DNA from: Agrypnia vestita
Lineage: Eukaryota; Arthropoda; Insecta; Trichoptera; Phryganeidae
DNA: 64,000 bases
Direction of reading: 5' to 3'
NCBI GenBank assembly: GCA_016648135.1
Contig: JADDOH010023107.1
Location: forward strand, 1 to 64,000
Shown: piece by piece, positions 44,271 to 55,070 of the stretch
Layout: the number at the start of each line of letters is the position of its first letter
How positions within the stretch are numbered: position 1 is the stretch's first letter
The notes under the pieces: generated by a model
What the model saw: only the letters and a program-made list of their open reading frames with translations
Told to the model about the DNA's origin: nothing
Database searches by the model: none
Made by a program: the position numbers and the translations under genes

Positions 44271-45310
44271 CCAACGAAGACACTCACTGTTAAAATATTT
44301 GAACAAATGATTATAAAGTTGTATAGATATGAACCAAACCCCTTCTTTAGGCGAGGGGATTGGGTTTCAGCTGTAGAATCTTTCCCCTTGCGTATATTTA
44401 AGGCACGTTTATTATATAGGCATAGTTTTTATTCTTGCGTAATTAAATCCCGTATCTACTTAGTAAATAAAACGTACTTTTTACTTTTTTTTAAATTTCT
44501 TCAATACGTATATCGTTATCTTCAAGATAATCCCTGGTTTTGTTATAAAGCGCAAATTATTTACTAAGAAATTATATATTTTAAGTGTATTTTAATTTAA
44601 CCTTTTTATAATTGTTTCAAAATTTACAAGCTCGTACTTATTTTTATTCCCTTTCTTTTAACTCGTAGCATCTGCTTGTCGCATGTCGGCCGAAAAAACT
44701 TAAGATCGATTTTCAACCCTTTTCCCGTGATCTAATCGAGCTGAAGCTTGAAATTTCATGGTGTGAAGAGTTTCGTTGCATGATGCGCGCGCATTTAGTT
44801 GCAAAACTAATATTTCGCGTCCAACGCACCTAACGAAGATACTCACTATTAAAATATTTGAACAAATGATTATAAAGTTGTATAGATATGAACCAAACCC
44901 CTTCTTTAGGCGAGGGGATTGGGTTTCAGCTGTAGAATCTTTCCCCTTGCGTATATTTAAGGCACGTTTATTATATAGGCATAGTTTTTATTCTTGCGTA
45001 ATTAAATCCCGTATCTACTTAGTAAATAAAACGTACTTTTTACTTTTTTTAAAATTTCTTCAATACGTATATCGTTATCTTCAAGAAAATCCCTGGTTTT
45101 GTTATAAAACGCAAATTATTCACTAAGAAATTATATATTTTAAGTGTATTTTAGTTTAAACTTTTTATAATTGTTTCAAAATTTACAAGCTCGTACTTAT
45201 TTTTACTCCCTTTCTTTTAACTCGTAGCATCTGCTTGTCGCATGTCGGCCGAAAAAACTTTGGATCGATTTTCAACCATTTTCCCGTGATCTAATCGAGC
45301 TGAAACTTTG
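44195..45310. repeat. Tandem duplication of a 559-bp unit
   Basis: Copies 44195-44753 and 44754-45310 are highly similar (shared from TTTCAT.GTGTGAAGAG through GGCGAGGGGATTGGG to CCCGTGATCTAATCGAGCTGAA). The unit joins the right end of the long-TIR element to the start of an ACTCCCTTTC-type MITE. Each copy holds a 116-codon open frame starting at TTG. In the first 25 codons all five base differences change the amino acid, so the frame does not look selected. A more diverged third copy lies at 49150-49520. Confidence 0.9.
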
Positions 45311-45540
45311 CAGGCAGACTCGTGGCGACGATAAAAATGATCTAACAAATTTTCATATAAATTTTTTAAATTATTATAGTATAATTTTGGATTTTTCCAA
45401 ATTTTAACGGTTTTTATTACTCCCTTTCGGAGCGGAGCCCGACGCGTAGAGTAGGCTAGTTTTAACTAGTAACTGTTTTAACTAGTAATTGAGAAAGAGA
45501 GTATAAAAAAAATTGGTTTTTGTGGGTTAGTTTTTTATTA
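45183..45540. mobile_element. ACTCCCTTTC-family MITE
   Basis: ATTTTTACTCCCTTTC at the left, AACTCGTAGCATCTGCTTGTC, CCCGTGATCTAATCGAGCTG, then ATTACTCCCTTTCGGAGCG near 45418 and a GAAAGAGAGTA end near 45485-45505. The right end looks rearranged. Confidence 0.65.
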
Positions 45541-45602
45541 AATAACTCGAACGTAGTGTAACCTACGGTAGAATCACAAGGTGTACCAAAAAATTTCCTT
45601 AA

Positions 45603-46504
45603 GGGGGGGGTAAGGTTAATTCGTACAAAAAAAGGCATGTTTTTGTGACGACACAGTTAAAATCTCTTTATTAAAACCAATAATACATTAAAGTTTGATA
45701 TTTGAAGAATATTGTGTAAAATTTTCAAGACGAAATATTAAGAAATACGGCAATGGCAGCAATTATTCGGACGTGTCTCGGAAAAAAGTAGAATTGCGGT
45801 GTCCATCATAACTTGGTGCTAAATCATCTGAAATCAAAAAATCAAAGTTCATTCGTTAGATAATAGATTTTCCCAGGTAACGCTGGGAGGGTTTTTTGAA
45901 ATATCAATTTTTCAATTTTTTGGAACACTTTGAAGGGAAAAACGCGATTTTTTGCGAAAAATATCGAATAATTTGTTATTAAAAAATAAAAATTAATAAC
46001 AAATTTTAAAAAAAACTCGACAGCGTTACCTTGTAAATTATGTACAAAAATAGTATTCAAAATTTCAAAAGGATCGGTGCAGTAGTTTTGAAGTTATGAT
46101 GGACACCGACTTTGAAAACGTGAGATGTGGGGAAGACGATTTAAAGTTTTGCACACTGTAAAATTCAAAATAAAACTCAACACTTATTTTATACTTACAC
46201 ATAATCGTCGATGCCATGTTCACACGGCAAAGAGCTTTCATCATCAGCATCTGTTTGTTCTTGTCTACGCAAAACTCTTCCAATGCAAATAGCACGTCCG
46301 GTAGTCCTCAGGTTAGCGCGTCTTTTAGCTGCCCGAGCAGGTATAGAAAATCAGTCTGAGTATCGCTCAAATGTTCATAATTTCGTCAATTTTGCTCCGA
46401 TTGACTTGAAATTTTGACACAATATTTTTACGATGTTATACATTCATTTAAAAAATTAAAAATAAAATGCAAAAAAAAAAAATTAAAAACCTTACCCCCC
46501 CCCC
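45603..46504. mobile_element. TTAA-flanked element with G-run terminal repeats
   Basis: Flanked by TTAA at 45599-45602 and 46505-46508. Ends are GGGGGGGGTAAGGTT and, inverted, AACCTTACCCCCCCCCC. TTAA duplication is the hallmark of piggyBac-type insertion, but the G-run terminus differs from classical piggyBac. On the minus strand about 46340-46200 has an open stretch (RAAKRRANLRTTGRA, then RVLRRQEQTDADDESS) ending in TAA. It may be a remnant of a captured or transposon gene; I do not recognise it. Confidence 0.75.
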
Positions 46505-46508
46505 TTAA

Positions 46509-46879
46509 GTTAGTTCATATCTATATATTTTGATGGCCTGGGCTTTCAACCGAATAACGCCAAAAGAATACTGAACACCTCACGATCGGGAAGAATTTTG
46601 AAACGTGCAATTACGAAACTTTTTACCGTAATTCCGGTGGCGTCTGTCGAAATCGGGAAATCGTGGCCCAGCAGCCGGCCAATTAGCGTCAAGGGTTGAA
46701 GGCTCTCGGCGATTTGCCTTTGGGGATCGGTCTCAAAAAGTTTTACGAGCGGCCTTTCAAAGTTTGCAACTGTTTCAACGTATTTTTTTTTGCTTCACTC
46801 AAGACACTTAGATTTAAATTTCTCTCGATTTTAGAGAACCTACGTAAATAATAATTGTAAAATAAAATAAATAATATAA
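46509..46879. other. No gene recognised
   Basis: Moderately GC-rich at 46560-46760 without a convincing ORF. 46509-46545 matches 49500-49545 (TTAGTTCATATCTATATATTTTG). Confidence 0.45.
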
Positions 46880-47455
46880 TTATTACCTAAAAAACTAACC
46901 CATAAAAACCAAGTTTTTATTATACTTCCTTTCTTTGTAAAATATAACGACAATTAAAGACGAATTAAAACATATAACATAACACTAAACTTACAGTAAT
47001 TTAATATATTTCTAAAATGTCAGATGTTTTGAGCTTTGATAAGACACTTCATGCTTTGAAGATTTAATTCTTAAAACATTTGTCAGTCAATTTAAATTTT
47101 CGAAATTCGTAGTGAAGTACCTATTATGTATACCGACGGAGTAATTCAAAATAAGAAAATATTCCGCGACTTTATCGGGCCGCCGTTGCTAGTAATCAAA
47201 CTTTGGTAATGATTCCAATTTGAAAAAACCATTAAAATTTCTAAAAATCCGAAATTATACGATAATTATAATTTTTTTGACAGATCTTTTTGATCGTCGC
47301 CACGAGTCTACTTGTAAAGTTTCAGCTCGATTGGATCACGGGGAAAGGGTTTAAAATTGATCCAAACTTTTTTCTTCAGATAAGCAGACAGACAAGACGA
47401 CATGTAGGCAAGCAGACGCTACGAGTTAAAAGAAAGGGAGTAAAAATAATAAATT
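46880..47455. mobile_element. ACTCCCTTTC-family MITE, split copy
   Basis: The left end AACCCATAAAAACCAAG..TTCCTTTCTTTG (46896-46935) and the right part (47225-47452, with ATTTCTAAAAATCC, GTTTCAGCTCGATTGGATCA, GACGCTACGAGTTAAAAGAA, GGGAGTAAAAAT) belong together. About 290 bp of unrelated sequence lies between. Confidence 0.6.
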
Positions 47456-48469
47456 AAATACCTATAAAGTATTCTCATAAAAACGAAGAATTTAAATAAT
47501 TATAATTCCTAGACCAAGTTTTATTAATACATTTATGTCTAAACAAGTTGTTCACAAATCCTTGTATGATAAAGAAAGGAAAAAATAAAGGCATCTTTTT
47601 AAATATAAGTACGAAATCTATGTATACTATTTCATCCGAAGGACTACAGATGTCTGATAATATAATCCCTTCAAATATTTTAACCGTGTTCAGATTTTGA
47701 ACATATATTATGTACAAATTTCAAAATGTTGTTAATGTTTTTACAATGGAATGCAGAAGTTTTCTATTTTTTTTCAATGAATAGAAGTGAAAATTTGAGT
47801 AAAATCGAACAAATGTCTGAAGGTAAAATTAAGAAGATATCTCAAAAACTAACAAAGTTATAGAATTTTAAATTTTCGATTTGCATGATTAATTTTGTTC
47901 CGTCCGGTGGAGTCGCGTGACGTCATCTCCGGTGTACATCGCGGCTTGGGCTATGCGGACGCGTGACGTCACAGACGAGTTGGAGGTCAATCATTCCGCG
48001 CTATAATGCAATTACTTTAATATTCTTTTTCTCTGTTATTTACTGACATTTCAACAATTTTTTCACTTGTTTATTAGTTTTGATAATTTTTTAATTGCAC
48101 TAATTTAAATAAAGTATTATCACAGTATACTAAGAACAGTAATACGTCTTCATAAAAACTGGCCGCTACGCATTAGAATGTATGCGTGCGTGCTCGGCGC
48201 CGTGTACGCACGCACTGTGACGCACACATTGACATAGAATATGGGGGCACAAGGCGGCAGCAGTAAGGGCCGTGCTTTCGGTGCCATTCGCGCTCGCAGC
48301 CGCCGCTTTAGAAAAAAATGCGCTTCCAGAAAAAAATACCTTTTTTTATGTTTGTGGTGCTTTACTAAAAAGGTGTGTTGATTATCACAAAGACTGTGAG
48401 TTTACGTAGATGTTAATCAGCGTTCTTGCAATTTAAGTGCAAGAACTAGGTATACTAATTACAGAAATT
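47456..48469. other. No gene; CpG-rich stretch and family B scrap
   Basis: 47640-47745 matches family B (CTTCAAATATTTTAACCGTG, GATTTTGAACATATATTATG). 47915-48310 is unusually rich in CG and CACGCA/TGCGTG strings (CGCGTGACGTCA twice at about 47924 and 47960), but has no ORF that I recognise. Confidence 0.45.
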
Positions 48470-48542
48470 TTCGGGTTTCGTGTCTACCTTATGCATCGGA
48501 ATCTCAGACGCTACGAGTTAAAAGAAAGGGAGTAAAAATAAA
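48470..48542. repeat. ACTCCCTTTC-family MITE end
   Basis: TTCGGGTTTCGTGTCTACC, TGCATCGGAATCTCAGACGC, TACGAGTTAAAAGAAAGGGAG. Only the terminal part. Confidence 0.7.
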
Positions 48543-48639
48543 GTGAAAACCCTAGCGTCAATGCAAGAGTAGGTTAATAACTCGCCGACAGGCCGGAGAT
48601 AAACTACTGTTCTGGGTATAATGTGGTATTATCAACATC

Positions 48640-48785
48640 ATGAAACTTCTCGATTGGTGAACTTTGCATTATGTAGAGTGATCATTTAAGCCAGCTCATG
48701 CAGGTCGTAAGCCCTGGGCCATCCTATAAAAAAACTCTCTGCGAGTTTTTTTTCTACAATTCTACAATTTACCTCAATGACTATA
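48640..48785. repeat. Fold-back family B fragment
   Basis: GAACTTTGCATTATGTAGAG, GATCATTTAAGCCAGCTCAT, GTCGTAAGCCCTGGGCCATC, in the order of 37880-37960. Confidence 0.6.
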
Positions 48786-49149
48786 GAATACACTAAACAC
48801 CATAAAAGCCTGACGTTGGTCGGTTATTTTTCTATTTTTATAATAATGTACAATTTTGAAATTGGACAAAGCGAGCGCGCTATTGGTATAATGATTTAGA
48901 TTCCCGAGGAAGCCTCAAAAGTGTTGAAAGCCGTCCGTTATCCCCCAGACAGCTGACAGCGTTGTCTGTCATCCGTTGAGCGTTCGCGCCGCTTTCCCCG
49001 CGCGCGGTTACGCCGAGGCCCGCCAGATGTCACTGTCAGTCTGCGCTGCAATTCCCTGGATATAAGGCTTTGTCGCTTTGAAAAAAAAGAAGACTTTTTA
49101 ATGGTGAAGTGCTGAGAAATAATATTTAATCCGCAGAGTATAATATTGC
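48786..49149. other. No gene; GC-rich patch
   Basis: 48940-49060 is GC-rich with GCGCGC runs. The overlapping 93-codon minus frame is not recognisable. No promoter element can be claimed. Confidence 0.4.
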
Positions 49150-49560
49150 ACAGAGATGAACTAAACATCTTCTTTAGGCGAGGCGATTGAGACATAGCGG
49201 GAATATTCCCCACTTCCATATTTTAAAGACCATTTATTCTCGCATAATTAAATCCCCTCATAAACGAAAGGATTTTCATGATAGATTTTTTTTTAATTTT
49301 CGAAAATTTCATTTCAAACCGAGTCTTCACGTATAGAGTTCTGTTTTGTAATAAAGCGCGACTTATCTACTTGGACAATATTCTTTTTAAGAGCATTATG
49401 TTTGACTTTTTCATATGTGTTTTATAATTTTCAAGTTTGTATTATTTAAGTCAAACATATTCGAATCTGCCGTAGAACCAAACCGTGTACCAATAAATTC
49501 ACATTAGTTCATGTCTATATATTTTGGTGGTTTAAATCACAGAACCCGAATACATAAAAA
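49150..49560. repeat. Diverged third copy of the 559-bp unit
   Basis: GATGAACTAAACATCTTCTT, AGGCGAGGCGATTG, TTCTCGCATAATTAAATCCC, TTTTGTAATAAAGCGCGACT and GCCGTAGAACCAAACCGTGT align with 44330-44600 and 45540-45590. It continues into TTCATGTCTATATATTTTGG, matching sequence right of the TTAA element, so it acts as an uninterrupted counterpart of that site. Confidence 0.7.
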
Positions 49561-49617
49561 ATTAAAAAATCAAACAATAATTTCGTTGTCTGTCTCTCTG
49601 TCATTCTGCCCGTAACT

Positions 49618-49735
49618 TTCTGTTACGTCCGTAATTTCAAATTCAAATTCACGGCCAAAAAAACGAAATTACACTGCTGGAAGTAGGGTGCGAACCTCGG
49701 ACGTGCAAAACAAAGAGATTTTCTATGGGAGTACC
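49618..49735 (-). mobile_element. SINE family 1 copy, minus strand
   Basis: On the minus strand GAGGTTCGCACCC (49698-49686) is B-box-like, followed by GTGTAATTTCGTTTTTTTGG and CCGTGAATTTGAATTTGAAA as in the copies at 20130 and 24158. Confidence 0.65.
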
Positions 49736-49739
49736 CACG

Positions 49740-50045
49740 AGTCCATTAATTTTTACATGCTCTTAAAATGCATGTAAAAGTAAACAAAATATTTTTAATA
49801 ATCAATTAAATTTAACTACTAGTCCAATTCTAAAACAATTTCCAATAATAATTGTACTTCAGCAATAATATTTAAAGATAATTTTTTAAATAATTTAGAA
49901 AATCAAAAGAAAATACATTATTCATTTTTATTTTATACAACACCCTGACGATAGAAAGGTTTTTCCGAAACATGTAGGTGTAATTAATGAATATAAGTAG
50001 ATTAAAACAAATAATAAAATTATTTTTTTGGTTTTTAGTCACCTA
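49740..50045 (+). mobile_element. PLE-like terminal remnant
   Basis: An AT-rich stretch ending in the hammerhead candidate below. Its layout (AT-rich 3' coding remnant, ribozyme, then GATTAAAACAAATAATAAAATT) parallels 30940-31200. A similar phrase (AAGTAGA.TAAAACAAAT.ATAAAATT) occurs at 57080-57110. No GIY-YIG domain is readable. Confidence 0.45.
49940..49981 (+). ncRNA. Hammerhead ribozyme candidate with 5-bp helix I
   Basis: ACACC (49940-49944) pairs perfectly with GGTGT (49977-49981). CTGACGA is at 49945-49951. Stem II has GAAA/TTTC (49954-49957, 49962-49965) with loop GGTT, plus unpaired bases at its base. GAAA follows at 49967-49970. Stem III is the loop-less palindrome ACATGT (49970-49975), then cleavage base A49976. 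All core bases are intact; stem II is the weakest part. Confidence 0.65.
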
Positions 50046-51040
50046 TAGATGAGAACATATGTAGTAGGCTTTAATAAAACTCAAAAGTGGTCTTAAACAA
50101 GTGTTTAATTTATTTATATAAATTTATATACGCTTTTTGCCCCCGTTCCAGGGTGGATTTGAAAAAATACTAGTACCTAATACGAAATTCTTACAGAGGT
50201 CAAAATTAACAAAAAATCGAAGGTACACCTACCCATTAATTTCATAGCGTTTTCTCAAGCCATTTATCGGCTGCGTGCTCGGATGTGAATCCCCAATCAG
50301 ATCGAATATTTTCCGTAATCTTTGGCAGACACGTAACAAGGCGAAGAAAGTATCAGAAAAATGACAGTTTTATCGGCATTTCGTGTTCGGCTCATAATTT
50401 GACCAATTCCAGAAAAGCCCACATTTCTCAGTTACAGCCGAGGGTAGGGCTGCCGTGATGTGCGCACCCCCCGCGCCCAGCAGGTGAGGGTGCGGAATAC
50501 GCTCAACCCCGCAAAGGGTGAAAAGGAGAGACAAAAGACGTGTGAGTTATTTAGGTGAAATATTTGCGGAAGGAATGTGAGTTTCGTATGTAGTAGTGAC
50601 TTTTGTGTATAGCAGGTCGCACTTTTCCTAGAGACAAGACGTCACACTGTATTACTTTACACTACAAGTTTATAAGGGTGAGTGTTGCACATACGTCGCA
50701 CATAAGACAGATAACACCACACGGTGAAGCAGGCAATGTCCATGGAGCTTCATCGACAATCATCCGGAGGAAGACCAAAGAACTCCTGGATGACTCAATG
50801 CTCCATAATACTACACAGAAACGGCCTGGATGAAAGCGATACCCAGAACCGAAGACAGCCTGAAATCGAGAAGAACCAACCCTAACAGCCTACCTAGGCA
50901 ATAAGTTGGGACAGTGCAAGGAGGAAGACGTGGTTGCTTGATGCATTCTAATCCACAATAAAAACATAAGCGGATATATATGAGGACTGCTATTTAAACA
51001 CTCCAGTAGAAACTCCGAGACAAATCACGAGTTAAATTAT
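50046..51040. other. No gene recognised
   Basis: 50440-50530 is GC-rich. The frame at 50603-50833 is short and unassignable. No repeat partner noticed in this window. Confidence 0.45.
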
Positions 51041-51655
51041 TGTCACGGGTCGTATCTACAGAAGACAGATGAAAACACTGTAAATCAATAAGCGATTTAT
51101 TAATTAGTGAATCATTAAATATACAATGGACACAGTCACTTTACACGAGTTTATACTTTAAATTATACTATTTCGCAATATATTTTGTCGTATATAAACA
51201 CTTTATCTTCGCTAAGAACACTTCATATATCGCTCGTAGAATATTCAATTCTCGTAAGTAGCATTATTTTTTGCATTTATTAATTTCGCCATTGAGGTAA
51301 GTACTCGCCCGATTATTTCGCTCGATATCTATCGCACCGCCATTCCACGACTGGGCACCCCGGTCGTCGTCCCATGCATATTTTACACTGATCGAACGGT
51401 CAAAATAAGACTCGCCGCGGCGTTGTCCCGGTATTTACACCCAAACGCTGGTATTATCGAACTCGCGAGAAGATTATTATCCTTTCTAGTGTTTAGGAGA
51501 AGGTTGCCGTCGCTTCTAAGTTGTTCCAGGCGTTTCCCGAATACTTTAGATAAATCTAGATTGCTATAGATCTTTTACGATCCTTCGATAGTGTTGTGAC
51601 ATATTACAAGAGATTCGGATAGCGCGCTAATCTTTCTGCCTTCCATGTCATAACA
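51041..51655 (-). mobile_element. LTR-like repeat, longest copy
   Basis: Starts TGTCACGGGTCGT. Collinear with 15218-15735 over its length, with matches continuing beyond GTTGTGACATATTACAAG to CGGATAGCGCGC.AAT, so the true end is past 51608. In minus orientation it would end CGTGACA. Both termini and family are uncertain; no internal coding region is adjacent. Confidence 0.55.
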
Positions 51656-52582
51656 TTATTAATTTTAATTTTTTTTTTTTTATTCCGCGCCCCAATTCGC
51701 CACCCCTTTGAATTATCTCCCTTAAGCGGAACGTCCTTGTATACAGTTATATCTGCATAATTTACCTTAATACTCTCGTGTCCTTTCAAGTGGAAAGATT
51801 ATAGTTTTGCTTAAATTGTGTAATTCATGTAAAGCGTTTCATTGCAATTTACAATTCTGTAAAAATGTAATTGTAAAATTTTGTAAGAAATTTTAATCAT
51901 GATGTTGATGGATATATGTATTTAGAAAAAAAATTACGAACTGAATGATACTCTACAAAAAAATCAATAACTAATTAAACTCCCTATCGTTACTTTCACG
52001 AAATTAATTTTACATCCCTGTCCGTTTCCCCAAATTATTTAAGACCAGTCTAGGCTATTTTTTTCCTCTAGAATTACCCAGAATGATCGATCATTATAAC
52101 GAGATATTACCCGAAAACGGTAACCCAGATATTTTCTTCACGGCTCAAATTCCTTTAATTATAAGAAATTATTATTGATAAATTCGACGTTGTCATTGTA
52201 AAGATTATTCATAACGATCAATGAGTTGGATGGAAATTTAAATATTGGAATTTTGGTTATCTAAACCTGAATAAAATTATTATTTTATATTTTACTATTC
52301 AAGTTTCAAGAGTATCAGAATCTCTCATCGCCAGGCGAAGAATCAAACTGATTACACGCACATGAATTAGGTGGAAAAATAAATATTGACTTGGTAAGAT
52401 AATAACAAAATGAACCTGAATTTCTGGTGATTGTAACGGAAATATTGAGAGAAAAGGAGAAGAATTAGTTAAGTCAGTGAAGTTCATATTATATTATTTA
52501 TGGATTTGGCGTTTACGTTGTAGAGATTAATGATGATAGAAGATTATAGATATTAAATCTATATATGTCTGAGTTTACAATT
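51656..52582. other. No gene; partial hairpin-arm repeat
   Basis: 52278-52360 resembles the left arm of the next element (TTTACTATTCAAGTTTC, AGAATCTCTCATC, AATCAAACTGA). Otherwise AT-rich with no coding signal. Confidence 0.45.
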
Positions 52583-52984
52583 ATTTATATTTTTTTACTA
52601 CTTAAGCTTCGAGAGAAACAGAATATTTTATCAACAGGTGAAGCATTAAACTGACTTTTTTAAATAAGGAATTCGTACATTTTGTTGAAGTAGTGGTCAC
52701 GACGCTCGTCTAGTATCTGGTGGTCGGTGGTTTGAGCCCCATTCCAGGACACCAGCAAGTTAGTCCTATCCTCATAGCACAAGCGTTTAGCTTATTTTGA
52801 GAATAGTAAGAATATTAATGCGACACGCATTTTGTGTTCGCATCTCTATTTAAAAAAAATATTAATATAAGGATCAACGTAAAAATTATTTATTTACAAA
52901 ATAGTCGGTTTGATGATTCACCTGTTTTGATGAGAGATTCTGTTTATCTTGATCTTAAGTAGTGAAAAAAATATAAATTTTATT
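52583..52984. mobile_element. Hairpin element interrupted by a SINE
   Basis: Arms 52583-52676 and 52892-52984 are inverted copies, sharing TTTTTACTACTTAAG, AAACAGAAT..T.TCATC, ACAGGTGAA.CAT and AAACTGAC. The SINE at 52690-52862 occupies the centre. Confidence 0.75.
52690..52862 (+). mobile_element. tRNA-derived SINE (family 2)
   Basis: A box TAGTGGTCACGAC (52691-52703) and B box GGTTTGAGCCCC (52729-52740). The body AGCAAGTTAGTCCTAT, CATAGCACAAGCGTTTAGCT and TTCGCATCTCTATTT is shared with 60960-61140, and ends in an A-run. Confidence 0.8.
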
Positions 52985-54892
52985 TAAATAATTAACTCAG
53001 GTACCTACAGGTAACAAAGTTAATATTATTTAATATCATTAATCATTATAAGTCATATTGTTAAGTATATTAATACCCCAGTTCAAATTTCTTTAAATTT
53101 CTAAACATTAAAAAAAATTCATAACCTTACCTACCTATATGTACATGAGCGAAAATAATATTTTTTATCCGTGATGTGGTTCGCGAATACAGAAAAGTTA
53201 TTACTGATTAGACAATGACGATATCCTTTTTGTCTAATGTTGAAAAAAAATTTTTTTGCCGTCAAACATCACACTATGACCATTTATCAAAGTCAATCAC
53301 CACCTGTCAATGGTCTGTTCATTAAAAATACAATCTTACTTTTATTAAATATCTTCCTTAAAGATGCTTAAAAATAATTATAAATTGATATAATAATCAA
53401 AATATTGTTCACAGTTGTAATTTTTTTATCAATAATCAGCATAATTTAATCTACAAATCCAAAACTACCTAATAGGTTTGAAATGATTTTCGTGTAAAAT
53501 CTACTCACGCAATGTGTACCTACCTGAAATTGTAACTAAGGGCAACTTTATTATTTATTAGTTACTTCATAAAACTAAACACAAACTACCATATATCAAG
53601 TTGCGAAACAAATCAATGGATTAGAACAAAGTTCACGGCGAAGAAATGAGGTTATACGTTATGTAATGCGGGAAACATAGACAAGCGGCCATTTTGAGTA
53701 CGTTTGCTTTATGTATCGGCCGCCAGGGGAAAAAGTTTGGTTATAAATACTGAACATGAAAGTTCTTATTGATGGCTACTGGGTAGCCCCGCGGATCAGT
53801 AGGGATTCATTCAATATCTCTCAATGGAGGCTCCTAATGAAATAACTCGCAAACTTTTCGCATAGAAGATACACAAGAAATGAAAGGCGGGCGATGTACA
53901 ACCCCAATCCCGAATAATTTACCCGGGAAAAGAACCTTTTACTTTAATTTATTATCGGACTAAGCCATTAAATAAGAAACTTCGTACAATTTTAGAGAAA
54001 ATTAAGATTTAAAATAGAACGTAGACCGCCGTTAACATTTTGTTGAAAAACTTTTTATATTGAGTATCTGATACTTTAGAAAATTTGTTAAGTTCGTAGG
54101 TAGGTATACCTATAAAGTTAGTTACTTTTAATGAGCGTCTGTATTTTAGAAAAATTTTGAAATGTCTTTGGAATTTGGGGAACAGGGTAAAGAGTGTATA
54201 ATTCTTTTTGGAAATTTATTTCACGGAATGCAACGAGATTAGATAAGTCTCAGAGATTTAGTTGACATAAATCGTAGTACCGTGTACACATGTTGAGATA
54301 TTAATCTTGAAATAATCACAGTTCAAAAATTTGATCCTACAAAAACCTAAAATGTCGATTTATCGCATTTTTTTTGCATGCAAAAATATGCAAAATTCAT
54401 TATTGCATATTTTTTAACAAAGAGCTCATTATAGAGGTATTATTTTTAATGTATCTAATTAAGAAAAAAAAATAAAAAGGTATGACGCGTTTTACAGGTT
54501 CTTTCATTTGGGTTCTTTCTACAAAATAAAAATGTAAAAAAACAGAACTTATTTTTCTTGTGGATTTGAGGTTCTCTGAATTTGATTAATTCTGAAGTAA
54601 TTTAAAGTATTATTTGAGGCGTAGAAAATGTTCAACCCCCTTCGATGTTTTCTACAAAATTATTATCGTGTAGAAACAGTAGAATTACAAAGTTGCATAA
54701 TCATCCACACCACAGGGATATTTTTAAACATTTCTTTTTTGCCAAGGATTTATTAATTCTAAGAAAATGCAAAAAATAGTCAAACCACTCTTTTTTTAGT
54801 TAACAAAAGTTAATTTAATGGTGATTGCTGTGATATACATTACAAAAATATTTAATTAATAAAAAACTATATTTTTTATTTTTTTTATGTCA
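52985..54892. other. No gene recognised
   Basis: About 1.9 kb of AT-rich sequence with frequent short homopolymers. No ORF, repeat partner or RNA gene noticed. Confidence 0.5.
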
Positions 54893-55070
54893 AAAAAAAT
54901 CCTTGTTTTCAAATAAAGGTACTAAATACTAATTTAACAATAAAAATATAAGATAAATTACACTTTTTTTTGTTAAATTTGTGGATTATGGCACTCTACT
55001 AGGCTACGCCTGTCCCAGAGTGGCTGTAGGAACAAAAAACGCAAACATTTATAATATTTTTTATGTCTAT
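54893..55070 (-). mobile_element. 3' UTR copy of the 25.8-30.6 kb LINE
   Basis: AAAATCCTTGTTTTCAAATA, CTAATTTAACAATAAA, GTGGATTATGGCACTCTACT and AGGCTACGCCTGTCCCAGAG match 25805-25975. Severely 5'-truncated, no ORF. Confidence 0.9.

Noticed and set aside
44217..45126. Two matching 116-codon open frames (44217-44567 and 44776-45126) as a duplicated gene
   Set aside because: They lie inside a recent tandem duplication, start at TTG instead of ATG, and the five base differences in the first 25 codons all change the amino acid, so no purifying selection is visible.
48900..49070. CpG island promoter of a host gene
   Set aside because: GC-rich, but no TATA/initiator, ORF or splice pattern can be tied to it by eye.
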